From a virus, in IMG/VR virus record IMGVR_UViG_3300034062_002239, positions 1-40,991 of that record: a DNA stretch of 40,991 nucleotides; one strand, given 5' to 3'. Shown piece by piece: positions 17,523-22,927 of this stretch. Both the position numbers and the translations under genes were made by a program. Under the pieces are notes generated by a model. The model saw nothing but the letters and a program-made list of their open reading frames with translations. It was not told the origin of the DNA and did no database searches. Every line of letters begins with the position of its first letter. Within the stretch, counting starts at the first letter, position 1.

Positions 17523-17921
17523 ATGCTGCAGGTTCCGGTCGTAAGGCGTCTTGGGCGTCATGTGATCGCAGAGCTGTGGGACATCGAACCCCACGTTCTT
17601 TGCAATGTTTCTTTGTTGGAACAGATTTTTGTGGAGTCATGCAAGGCATCTGGCGCCACGGTCCTGCACAGTAACTTTCATGGGTTCGGAGATGGATGCG
17701 GCGTTACAGGCGTCGTTATTCTCTCCGAAAGCCACGCCTCGGTTCACACCTGGCCAGAATACGGTTATGCGGCCGTTGATGTGTTTATGTGTGGCACCTG
17801 TGACCCTAACGTAGCTGTAAAAGCCATCGAAAATCGACTGGCTGATGCTAGCCACAAGTACATGATTGGTATTGATAGCCACACTTTTCATCGTGGTATT
17901 CTAGAAACTCCAAATACATAA
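17523..17921 (+). CDS. speD: S-adenosylmethionine decarboxylase proenzyme
   Basis: 132 residues from ATG 17523, seven bases after the previous gene. It has the classic bacterial class 1B signature LSESHASVHTWPEYGYAAVD, with predicted autocleavage between E69 and S70 to create the pyruvoyl group, His71, and the catalytic Cys in VDVFMCG. It makes decarboxylated AdoMet, the aminopropyl donor for spermidine. The usual length is 115-135 residues, so it is complete. No spermidine synthase lies in the window, so the phage would rely on the host enzyme or on a gene elsewhere. Confidence 0.93.
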   Translation: MLQVPVVRRLGRHVIAELWDIEPHVLCNVSLLEQIFVESCKASGATVLHSNFHGFGDGCGVTGVVILSESHASVHTWPEYGYAAVDVFMCGTCDPNVAVKAIENRLADASHKYMIGIDSHTFHRGILETPNT

Positions 17922-17940
17922 CCCTATCAACATTGTAGGG
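17922..17940 (+). promoter_or_regulatory. Small hairpin overlapping the recombinase ribosome site
   Basis: CCCTA (17922-17926) pairs with TAGGG (17936-17940) around a nine-base loop. The 3' arm holds the GGG of the likely ribosome site GGGTGA for the ATG at 17949, so folding could dampen recombinase translation. There is no T-run, so it does not look like a terminator. Confidence 0.35.
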
Positions 17941-17948
17941 TGATCAGT

Positions 17949-18575
17949 ATGAGAGTTGTAATCTATGCAAGAGTTTCAACACTGGGACAAACTGTAGAAA
18001 ATCAACTAATTGATTTACGGCGATTTGCCACAAATAGCAATTATGAAATTGTTGAAGAAGTGCTTGATGAGGGTATTTCGGGTTCAATGGGTCGTGATGA
18101 TCGACCCGGGCTTAACAGATTATATCGCTTAATTGAAGAAAAATCAGTAGACATGATTTTGTCTTGGTCTGTGGATAGAATTGGTAGATCGATGCCACAT
18201 CTAGTTCAGTTTCTAACACATCTTCAAGAAAATAATGTCGATTTGTATTGTCATAAGGAGCAGCTTAATACTGCTACACCAGCTGGTAGAATGCTCTTTA
18301 ATATATTTTCTGCTACAGCAGAATATGAGCGAGAAATGATCAGAGACAGAATAAAGTCTGGTATTTCTAGAGCCAAATCTCAAGGTTCAAAATTTGGTAG
18401 ACCGAGAATCATTGATAATGATACAAGAGAAATTATTGTAGAACTTTATTCGCAGCCAGGTGCAACAGTTAGATCGGTGGCCGAAACTCTTAATATAGGC
18501 CCTAGCTCCGTCTGGCGTATAGCTCGCCAATCTAATTTAAAGAAAGCCATTGACAATAGCGTTACTACCGTATAA
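17949..18575 (+). CDS. Serine recombinase (resolvase/invertase family)
   Basis: 208 residues from ATG 17949 after GGGTGA; GTG 17940 is an alternative. The catalytic domain has YARVST near residue 6-11 with the nucleophilic Ser, SGSMGRDDRPGL, SWSVDRIGRSM and the helix AEYEREMIRDRIKSG. A C-terminal Hin-like helix-turn-helix (about 165-195) is GATVRSVAETLNIGPSSVWRIARQ. The size fits small resolvases and invertases (Hin, Gin, Tn3), not large integrases. Such enzymes invert or resolve short DNA segments. The gene is more AT-rich than speD and such recombinases are not standard in T4-like phages, so acquisition is likely. No crossover sites were recognised in the window. Confidence 0.88.
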   Translation: MRVVIYARVSTLGQTVENQLIDLRRFATNSNYEIVEEVLDEGISGSMGRDDRPGLNRLYRLIEEKSVDMILSWSVDRIGRSMPHLVQFLTHLQENNVDLYCHKEQLNTATPAGRMLFNIFSATAEYEREMIRDRIKSGISRAKSQGSKFGRPRIIDNDTREIIVELYSQPGATVRSVAETLNIGPSSVWRIARQSNLKKAIDNSVTTV

Positions 18576-18578
18576 TAT
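18550..18578 (+). promoter_or_regulatory. Promoter at the end of the recombinase gene
   Basis: AGCCATTGACA with TTGACA at 18550-18555, then TATAATAT at 18571-18578 (spacing 15 or 17), the same layout as the primase promoter. Predicted transcription start is around 18583-18585, practically at the ATG of the SWIM mini-protein. It may also drive the following tRNA-Asn and PD-(D/E)XK-like gene. Confidence 0.6.
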
Positions 18579-18587
18579 GACTACATG

Positions 18588-18749
18588 ATGCAGCAAAAGA
18601 CGACCGTTCGAAAGTTCCGAGTCCGCACCGCAGAGGGCAAGGTGTACATAGTTGAGAAGCAAGGCAACTATGTTTCCTGCCCATGCAAGGGTTTTAGCTT
18701 TCGATGGAAGTGCAAGCATTCTGATGCTATCAAGTGTTTACCAGGCTAA
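18588..18749 (+). CDS. SWIM-type zinc-finger mini-protein
   Basis: 53 residues from ATG 18588 (54 from ATG 18585). The frame is MQQKTTVRKFRV...EGKVYIVEKQGNYVSC, followed by CPCKGFSFRWKCKHSDAIK, the C-x-C...C-x-H pattern of a SWIM zinc finger, at residues 31-44. SWIM domains bind DNA or protein and usually occur in larger proteins; stand-alone short versions are known in phages. No ribosome site precedes the start and the promoter -10 lies about ten bases upstream, so translation could be leaderless. The stop codon directly abuts the tRNA-Asn gene. Confidence 0.6.
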   Translation: MQQKTTVRKFRVRTAEGKVYIVEKQGNYVSCPCKGFSFRWKCKHSDAIKCLPG

Positions 18750-18825
18750 TGGTCTGTAGCTCAGTCGGTAGAGCAGGTGACTGTTAATCACCGGGTCGCA
18801 GGTTCGAGCCCTGCCAGGCCAGCCA
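18750..18825 (+). tRNA. tRNA-Asn (GTT)
   Basis: Acceptor TGGTCTG pairs with CAGGCCA. The anticodon stem GGTGA/TCACC encloses CTGTTAA with anticodon GTT. The T arm is GCAGG TTCGAGC CCTGC. Discriminator G and CCA are encoded. It begins at the base after the SWIM gene stop. Confidence 0.95.
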
Positions 18826-18848
18826 CTTTTTTGAAATGGGGATGTGAC

Positions 18849-19331
18849 ATGAACGCTTTTGATAAGGCTACAAAGCGACTCGCAATCGCCCTTGGTTCAG
18901 CAGGTGAAAACCTTGTCAAGGAATGTTTTGAGCATGATGGTTGGACTGTAGAAAAGTCCGCTGATCCATTTGATGCGGCTAAGGATTTGGTGGCCAAGCA
19001 CCCTGTTCATGGTGTTGCCACTATTGAGGTCAAGACGCAGGTGCCTTGGGTAACCAAGAATGCGCTTACCATCAAGCCCGATCAGCTTAAGAAGTGCAGC
19101 GGTGTTGATTATCTTGTCTTTGTGACAGTTCCACCGCAAAAGCACTCGTATCACTACGGCGGTTGGGTTATGAAGGTCGACCCCAAGCAGATGAAGTTTG
19201 ATATTCATCAGGCTAATGGTGGTCGAGAAATGGTGGCTATTCCGATTGATCAGCCTGCTGTTGAACTCTGGCGTAAAATCCCGAATAATGACATTGTTAA
19301 TTTGCAAAAGCTTACTATCTCTAACTGGTAA
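18849..19331 (+). CDS. PD-(D/E)XK nuclease-like protein
   Basis: 160 residues from ATG 18849; the frame runs open back into the tRNA-Asn gene, but this ATG is the first one outside it. The layout is GENLVKECFEHDGWTVEKSADPFDAAKDLVA followed by VATIEVKTQV, matching the core helix-strand-Asp and E-V-K of PD-(D/E)XK folds such as Holliday-junction resolvases and restriction-type nucleases, with Asp in DAAKD and Glu-x-Lys about 20 residues later. Only this core is recognisable. Substrate and cleavage activity are unknown. It is coupled to the next small gene by TAATG and lies in the tRNA cluster. Confidence 0.55.
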   Translation: MNAFDKATKRLAIALGSAGENLVKECFEHDGWTVEKSADPFDAAKDLVAKHPVHGVATIEVKTQVPWVTKNALTIKPDQLKKCSGVDYLVFVTVPPQKHSYHYGGWVMKVDPKQMKFDIHQANGGREMVAIPIDQPAVELWRKIPNNDIVNLQKLTISNW

Positions 19332-19522
19332 TGTATTTTAGGCATCAGCATCCAAGACGTGGCGAAGTAGTTGAGGTTACATTCCCAGATGGGCCTCAAC
19401 GAGCCAAAATTATTTGGATATATGGTGATAATCAATATCTTTTGCAGTTTTACGACCCTCTTTATTATAAATGTGCTAGATATGACATCATAGATAGCTC
19501 CATGATTAAAACGCTGGGTTAG
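19331..19522 (+). CDS. Small basic protein, possibly SH3/KOW-like
   Basis: 63 residues, starting within the stop of the preceding gene (TAATG). The sequence RRGEVVEVTFPDGPQRAKIIWIYGD has the alternating strand-turn pattern of a small SH3-like or KOW-like barrel. No known family is recognised. Its stop codon TAG lies inside tRNA-Thr, at tRNA positions 8-10, so mRNA and tRNA overlap by ten bases. Confidence 0.5.
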   Translation: MYFRHQHPRRGEVVEVTFPDGPQRAKIIWIYGDNQYLLQFYDPLYYKCARYDIIDSSMIKTLG

Positions 19523-19587
19523 CACAACGGTAGTGCAACGGTTTTGTAAACCGTAGGTTGGGGGTTCGAATCCCTCACCCAGCACCA
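19513..19587 (+). tRNA. tRNA-Thr (TGT)
   Basis: Acceptor GCTGGGT/ACCCAGC. Anticodon stem ACGGT/ACCGT with loop TTTGTAA, anticodon TGT. T arm GGGG TTCGAAT CCCT. CCA is encoded. The first ten bases overlap the upstream CDS. Confidence 0.93.
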
Positions 19588-19591
19588 GTTT

Positions 19592-19663
19592 GCGGGGTTC
19601 GTATAAGGGCTATTACCTCAGTCTTCCAAACTGATGATAGGAGTTCGATTCTCCTACCCCGCT
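19592..19663 (+). tRNA. tRNA-Gly (TCC)
   Basis: Acceptor GCGGGGT/ACCCCGC. Anticodon stem TCAGT/ACTGA around CTTCCAA, anticodon TCC. T stem GGAG/CTCC around TTCGATT. No CCA is encoded, so it needs CCA addition. Confidence 0.92.
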
Positions 19664-19682
19664 TTAATTTGAGAGGGCTAAA

Positions 19683-20249
19683 ATGCTTACATCCGCCAGA
19701 AATAAATTTCAAATAGCATTTCATGCTGAGAAGGCGGATAAGCATATTCACGGGTATCACAAATATTATAATCAAGTTATTGGAAACTCAACAATAACTT
19801 CGGCTCTGGAGATAGGTGTCTTTGAAGGCGCATCTCTAAAGGCTTGGAAAAGAATCTGGCCGAATGCAGTAATCGAAGGTATGGACAATGTTGCAAGATA
19901 TGATGCATCATTAAAAGATGAATTTAAAATTCATGAAATGAGTTCGACTGATACTGTTATAGACAAAGAATATGACATCATTATTGACGATGGTGATCAT
20001 CACTGGTTGACGCAATTAGCAACATTCAAAAACTATTACGATAAGGCAAAAAAGTTTTATGTGATAGAAGATGTCATGGGTCTTCATGCATATGATAGAT
20101 TGATAAAATATCTACCAAAAGATGCACTTGAAATATCACAAACATTCACCTCCAGAGGGAGAAAGGTGAAGTTTTCAGTGGGTGATATTACCGAAGGTAC
20201 GATAGATTATATCGACAATTATCGATATATCATTTTCGACAAAAGATAG
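19683..20249 (+). CDS. SAM-dependent methyltransferase (macrocin-O-methyltransferase/CmcI-like)
   Basis: 188 residues after GAGAGGG. Motif I is ALEIGVFEGASLKAWKRIWP (about 40-60), the E-x-G-x-F/x-G-G/A-S variant found in CmcI and macrocin-type O-methyltransferases. It is followed by an acidic residue in EGMDN and the metal/substrate-type IIIDDGDHHWLTQL (about 99-112). FYVIEDVMG follows. These enzymes methylate hydroxyls on sugars or antibiotics. The AT-rich composition and position between tRNAs and a reverse-strand gene suggest an inserted accessory gene. Substrate unknown. Confidence 0.75.
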   Translation: MLTSARNKFQIAFHAEKADKHIHGYHKYYNQVIGNSTITSALEIGVFEGASLKAWKRIWPNAVIEGMDNVARYDASLKDEFKIHEMSSTDTVIDKEYDIIIDDGDHHWLTQLATFKNYYDKAKKFYVIEDVMGLHAYDRLIKYLPKDALEISQTFTSRGRKVKFSVGDITEGTIDYIDNYRYIIFDKR

Positions 20250-20250
20250 A

Positions 20251-20907
20251 TTAGTTAACCCACTCCACAGGGATCGGTTGCTTCGGCTTTGTCGGGAACA
20301 TAAAGTCCTCGATGTGATGAATTCTGCGATTTCTTGTCGCATCTGGGTGACCGATACCCATCAGTAGAAGCGGGCGATTCTTGATACCCATTTCTTTCTG
20401 TACTTCATCAGTTAGAAAGCAGGTGCAGCAACCTGTTGCATAGCCCATCATTGATGCTGTCAGATTTAGATAACCTGCAGCAACACCAATGGCCATCATT
20501 CTATCTTTTTCAATTAGCTTTATGTCAGACGGCTTTGCATTACCAGAAACCATATCGATGACCTGCTCATTTCGACCAGCATCTTCAGCCTTGGACAGAT
20601 CCAGATGTTCCTCAAATACGATTAGCAGATTTGCAAGAACCTGTGCATTTGTTGTGTATTCTGTCTGATCGCGCGTATTGCCGTGCTTGACAACAAATCC
20701 CTTAGTGTGAGAGTGAATGCGCTCAATCAGATCGCGGTTTGTCACAAAATGCAGCTTGTAGAATGCAATATTTTGCTTGCTAGGGCATTGAGTAGCCGCA
20801 ATCATTAGTGTGTCCAAATCGTCCTGAGATATAACTTTTTCCAAATCCCAGTTGCGTTGACAATGTTGGCTCTTGAAAATCGACTTTTTTATGGCTACAT
20901 TGTCCAT
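20251..20907 (-). CDS. Nitroreductase-family flavoprotein
   Basis: 218 residues, leftward, ending one base from the rightward methyltransferase end (tail to tail). The N-terminal RNWDLEKVISQDDLDTLMIAATQCPSKQN gives the FMN phosphate-binding Arg/Ser region. IGVAAGYLNLTASMMGYATGCCTCF (about 145-169) is the conserved helix and glycine turn. LLLMGIGHPD matches the C-terminal G-x-G-x-P block. Family members are NAD(P)H-dependent, FMN-binding oxidoreductases acting on quinones, nitroaromatics or flavins. A TATAAATA motif 34 bases upstream on this strand suggests late expression. Phage role unknown. Confidence 0.85.
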   Translation of the reverse strand: MDNVAIKKSIFKSQHCQRNWDLEKVISQDDLDTLMIAATQCPSKQNIAFYKLHFVTNRDLIERIHSHTKGFVVKHGNTRDQTEYTTNAQVLANLLIVFEEHLDLSKAEDAGRNEQVIDMVSGNAKPSDIKLIEKDRMMAIGVAAGYLNLTASMMGYATGCCTCFLTDEVQKEMGIKNRPLLLMGIGHPDATRNRRIHHIEDFMFPTKPKQPIPVEWVN

Positions 20908-20934
20908 TATATGCCCCTATAAGCTAATTTGCCC

Positions 20935-20963
20935 TTGACATATTTATATAGAAGTGATACATA
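20935..20963 (+). promoter_or_regulatory. Promoter for tRNA Ser-Ala-Leu cluster
   Basis: TTGACA at 20935-20940 preceded by TTGCCC, with a weak -10 (TACATA at 20958-20963, spacing 17). It lies just upstream of three tandem tRNAs and the structured RNA. The -10 is poor, so the call rests mainly on the -35 and position. Confidence 0.45.
20941..20948 (-). promoter_or_regulatory. T4-like late promoter TATAAATA for nitroreductase
   Basis: An exact TATAAATA on the minus strand, 34 bases upstream of the nitroreductase ATG, immediately beside the plus-strand TTGACA of the divergent tRNA promoter. Confidence 0.6.
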
Positions 20964-20973
20964 TACGTGTATT

Positions 20974-21063
20974 GGAAGGGTGGCCGAGTGGTTTAAGGCT
21001 CTAGTCTTGAAAACTAGCGTGGGTTGATCCCCACCGTGAGTTCGAATCTCACCCCTTCCGCCA
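20974..21063 (+). tRNA. tRNA-Ser (TGA)
   Basis: Acceptor GGAAGGG/CCCTTCC. Anticodon stem CTAGT/ACTAG with CTTGAAA, anticodon TGA. A long class II variable arm (GTGGG...CCCAC) and encoded GCCA 3' end are present. Confidence 0.95.
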
Positions 21064-21071
21064 AGTTTTGT

Positions 21072-21144
21072 GGGGAATTAGCTCAGCTGGTAGAGCGACG
21101 GCATTGCAAGCCGTAGGTCAGCGGTTCGAACCCGCTATTCTCCA
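21072..21144 (+). tRNA. tRNA-Ala (TGC)
   Basis: Acceptor GGGGAAT/ATTCTCC contains the G3-U70 wobble that defines tRNA-Ala. Anticodon stem ACGGC/GCCGT with ATTGCAA, anticodon TGC. T arm GCGG TTCGAAC CCGC. Discriminator A; CCA is not encoded. Confidence 0.95.
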
Positions 21145-21147
21145 TTT

Positions 21148-21224
21148 GCCTGTGTAGCCCAACCGGTAGAGGCGGCAGATTTAGGTTCTGTTCAGTGTAG
21201 GTTCGAATCCTATCACAGGTACCA
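21148..21224 (+). tRNA. tRNA-Leu (TAG) with short variable region
   Basis: Acceptor GCCTGTG/CACAGGT with a G1-U72 wobble. The anticodon arm GCAGA TTTAGGT TCTGT closely resembles bacterial tRNA-Leu(UAG). T arm GTAGG TTCGAAT CCTAT. CCA is encoded. The variable region is only about five bases, unlike class II leucine tRNAs. Confidence 0.85.
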
Positions 21225-21225
21225 G

Positions 21226-21377
21226 TAATATCGGCGAGCGAAAGTGGACTAACCATCCGCCCTACTCACCGGGGAGAACACCACCCAATTCTTTACGCTG
21301 TGGTAGCGTATGACTGGGAATTGGGGAGCTAGTCTATATGGCTTGGCTCTTAAACGTGGGTGAGCGATATTAATTTT
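21226..21377 (+). ncRNA. Unrecognised structured RNA downstream of tRNA-Leu
   Basis: A closing helix TAATATCG (21226-21233) pairs perfectly with CGATATTA (21365-21372), followed by TTTTT, so it can end like an intrinsic terminator. Inside are: a hairpin GTGGA/TCCGC (21244-21260); helix CTCACC (21265-21270) with GGTGAG (21359-21364), stacked directly on the closing helix; helix CCCAATTC (21284-21291) with GAATTGGG (21318-21325), enclosing TACGCT/AGCGTA (21294-21310) with a GTGGT loop; and an arm GAGC...GCTC (21326-21349). No start codon plus ribosome site or long frame is apparent. It is not a tRNA or tmRNA and I cannot match it to a known riboswitch or ribozyme core. Confidence 0.6.
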
Positions 21378-21389
21378 TGGAGAGAGAAT

Positions 21390-21500
21390 GTGGCGCAGAT
21401 TAAGAATCTAATTAGCAATTTCTTTTTCAAAAAGCATGATGCGATTGATCTAAGTCGGCATCGACTTCATACCACAAAGTATGAAGATATGTGTATGTAA
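21390..21500 (+). CDS. Possible 36-residue mini-protein
   Basis: A GTG-started frame seven bases after GGAG and just downstream of the structured RNA. It encodes a basic, aromatic N-terminus (AQIKNLISNFFFKKHD) and a polar C-terminus. It has no relatives I recognise. The call relies on ribosome-site placement and on filling the gap before the next gene. Confidence 0.35.
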   Translation: MAQIKNLISNFFFKKHDAIDLSRHRLHTTKYEDMCM

Positions 21501-21511
21501 CAAAGGTGAGA

Positions 21512-21673
21512 ATGATGAGCTATTCTATTGATATGATGAAGAAATCTGCTTTTCAAGATGAATTGACAAATCTGTTAGATATCACCCCAACCGAATGCCG
21601 CGATGAAGAATGGTGTATTGTACATGCCTATTTTCAGAAGCGCATCAAGGAAATTGAGCGAGCCTATAAATAG
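21512..21673 (+). CDS. Small unknown phage protein
   Basis: 53 residues from ATG 21512 with GGTGAG upstream; ATG 21515 is an alternative. A helical, charged sequence with two or three Cys (MMSYSIDMMKKSAFQDELTN...RDEEWCIVHAYFQKRIKEIERAYK). No family recognised. Its last codons contain the TATAAATA late promoter of the curli-like operon, so coding and promoter functions overlap. Confidence 0.5.
   Translation: MMSYSIDMMKKSAFQDELTNLLDITPTECRDEEWCIVHAYFQKRIKEIERAYK
21665..21672 (+). promoter_or_regulatory. T4-like late promoter TATAAATA for the curli-like operon
   Basis: An exact match to the T4 late -10 consensus, 24 bases upstream of the csgF ATG and overlapping the stop of the preceding small gene (TATAAATAG). 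It implies late expression dependent on a T4 gp55-like sigma factor encoded elsewhere. Confidence 0.65.
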
Positions 21674-21695
21674 GTCGACCAACCTGGAGACTTGA

Positions 21696-22139
21696 ATGCG
21701 TGGCATTCTAGCTGTCATTATGGTCGTGACTGCAAGTTTTGCTCATGCTAGTGAATTAATTCATTCATTCCATTCACCATCGTTTAGTGGCGTGGGTTAT
21801 AGTTCCCACGCCCTAACGATATATCAGCTTGAGCAATCGGCTCGGCAACGTCAAGAAGATCGTAGGCGTCAAGAGGCTGCGGCTGCACTTAGAGCCGAGC
21901 AGAATAGCCCTGGTAATCAGTTTACACAGGCCTTTCAGTCTCTTGTTTATGCACAGCTGGCTAAGAATCTATCCGACCAGCTATTCGGTGAGAATCCACA
22001 AAACAACGGCACTATGACTTTCAGCAACGTAACCATTGGGTGGGTGCGTAGTGGGAGCGAAGTTGCTATGACTATAACAGATAGAGCAACCAATTCAGTC
22101 ACAACCATAACGGTACCGATAGGAGCATTCGCATTCTAA
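21696..22139 (+). CDS. csgF: CsgF-like curli assembly protein
   Basis: 147 residues, ribosome site GGAG. A signal peptide (MRGILAVIMVVTASFAHA) is followed by a mature N-terminus HSFHSPSFSG that parallels the FRNPNFGG segment of E. coli CsgF, the part that inserts into the CsgG pore. Then NQFTQAFQSLVYAQL parallels NFTQAIQSQILGGL, and MTITDRATNSVTTITV parallels LNVTDRKTGQTSTIQV. An additional Arg/Glu/Gln-rich helix (about 48-68) lies between. CsgF forms a second constriction in the CsgG channel and couples secretion to nucleation of amyloid at the cell surface. It is first in a five-gene operon and directly upstream of csgG. Confidence 0.9.
   Translation: MRGILAVIMVVTASFAHASELIHSFHSPSFSGVGYSSHALTIYQLEQSARQRQEDRRRQEAAAALRAEQNSPGNQFTQAFQSLVYAQLAKNLSDQLFGENPQNNGTMTFSNVTIGWVRSGSEVAMTITDRATNSVTTITVPIGAFAF
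22121..22135 (+). promoter_or_regulatory. Ribosome site and likely ATT start of csgG
   Basis: AGGAG (22121-22125) lies seven bases before ATT at 22133, which overlaps the csgF stop. Starting here gives a full lipoprotein signal (M-L-R-A-W-L-F-V-M-L-I-F-L-L-P-G-C). No ATG, GTG or TTG exists in this frame between the in-frame stop at 22082 and ATG 22157, and starting at 22157 leaves only eight residues before the lipobox Cys. Confidence 0.55.
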
Positions 22140-22156
22140 GAGCATGGCTCTTTGTC

Positions 22157-22912
22157 ATGTTGATATTTCTTCTTCCGGGATGTTCATTGATAAACCAAAC
22201 AACTGATTTACTTCAAACAGAGCCTGAGCAAATCAGGCCTGCACCTGATGAATTGCGTCCACCAAAGAATGGTGTGATTACTGTTGCAGTCTATCGCTTC
22301 GCTGATCAGACAGGTCAGCGCAGATATTCAGATCGTATCGCATCACTTAGCTCGGCTGTGACGCAAGGTGCAGACACATATCTAATACAAGCATTACAAT
22401 CAGTCGGCAATGGACGTTGGTTCCGTGTGGTAGAGCGCGGTGGTATTGAAAATCTATTGCGCGAGAGACAGATCATAAGACAGATGCGCGAGCTACACGA
22501 AGGCCCAAATGCTCGACCTCTTGCGCCACTTCTATTTGCAGGTATTATAATTGACGGTGGTATCATTGGATATGATACAAATATATCAACTGGTGGTGCA
22601 GGTGCTCGCGCATTTGGTATTGGTGGATCAACTGAATACAGAACCGACCTAGTAACTGTCACTATGAGAGCTATATCAGTGAATACTGGTGAGATACTGG
22701 TATCTATAACTACGACAAAACGAATACATAGTTACGTTGACAGACTTGGTGTGCTGCGCTTTGTAAGCGGCGGCACCGTTGGGTTAGAGGGTGAGGTCGG
22801 CACCTCTACCAACGATAGCGTAAATCTTGCCATACAATTGGCTATACAATCTTCTGTGCGTGAGATGATAGAGGAAGGGGTTCGCAAGGGACTCTGGGAG
22901 TATCAACCTTAA
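22157..22912 (+). CDS. csgG: CsgG-like outer-membrane curli secretion channel (lipoprotein)
   Basis: 251 residues from ATG 22157; a start at ATT 22133 is likely because it restores a normal lipoprotein signal before L-P-G-C. Close parallels to E. coli CsgG run throughout: VITVAVYRFADQTGQ (KIFVSVYNIQDETGQ), GRWFRVVERGGIENLLRERQIIR, IDGGIIGYDTNISTGGAGAR followed by AFGIG, VNTGEILVSITTTKRI, and LEGEVGTSTNDSVN, ending EEGVRKGLWEYQP. CsgG is a nonameric lipoprotein pore that exports curlin subunits without energy input. The constriction loop region NISTGGAG and the beta-barrel hairpins appear intact. It pairs with the adjacent csgF. CsgE, the usual specificity factor, is not seen. Confidence 0.93.
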   Translation: MLIFLLPGCSLINQTTDLLQTEPEQIRPAPDELRPPKNGVITVAVYRFADQTGQRRYSDRIASLSSAVTQGADTYLIQALQSVGNGRWFRVVERGGIENLLRERQIIRQMRELHEGPNARPLAPLLFAGIIIDGGIIGYDTNISTGGAGARAFGIGGSTEYRTDLVTVTMRAISVNTGEILVSITTTKRIHSYVDRLGVLRFVSGGTVGLEGEVGTSTNDSVNLAIQLAIQSSVREMIEEGVRKGLWEYQP

Positions 22913-22927
22913 TAACAGAGGGAAGAC

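Noticed and set aside
17949-19663. Integrative element with attachment site in a tRNA gene
   Set aside because: The recombinase is a small resolvase/invertase type, the tRNAs are intact, and no direct repeat of a tRNA end was seen flanking the region.
21226-21377. The structured RNA as a tRNA, tmRNA or hammerhead ribozyme
   Set aside because: It lacks a T-arm with TTCGA, has no alanyl acceptor end with CCA, and no CTGATGA core.
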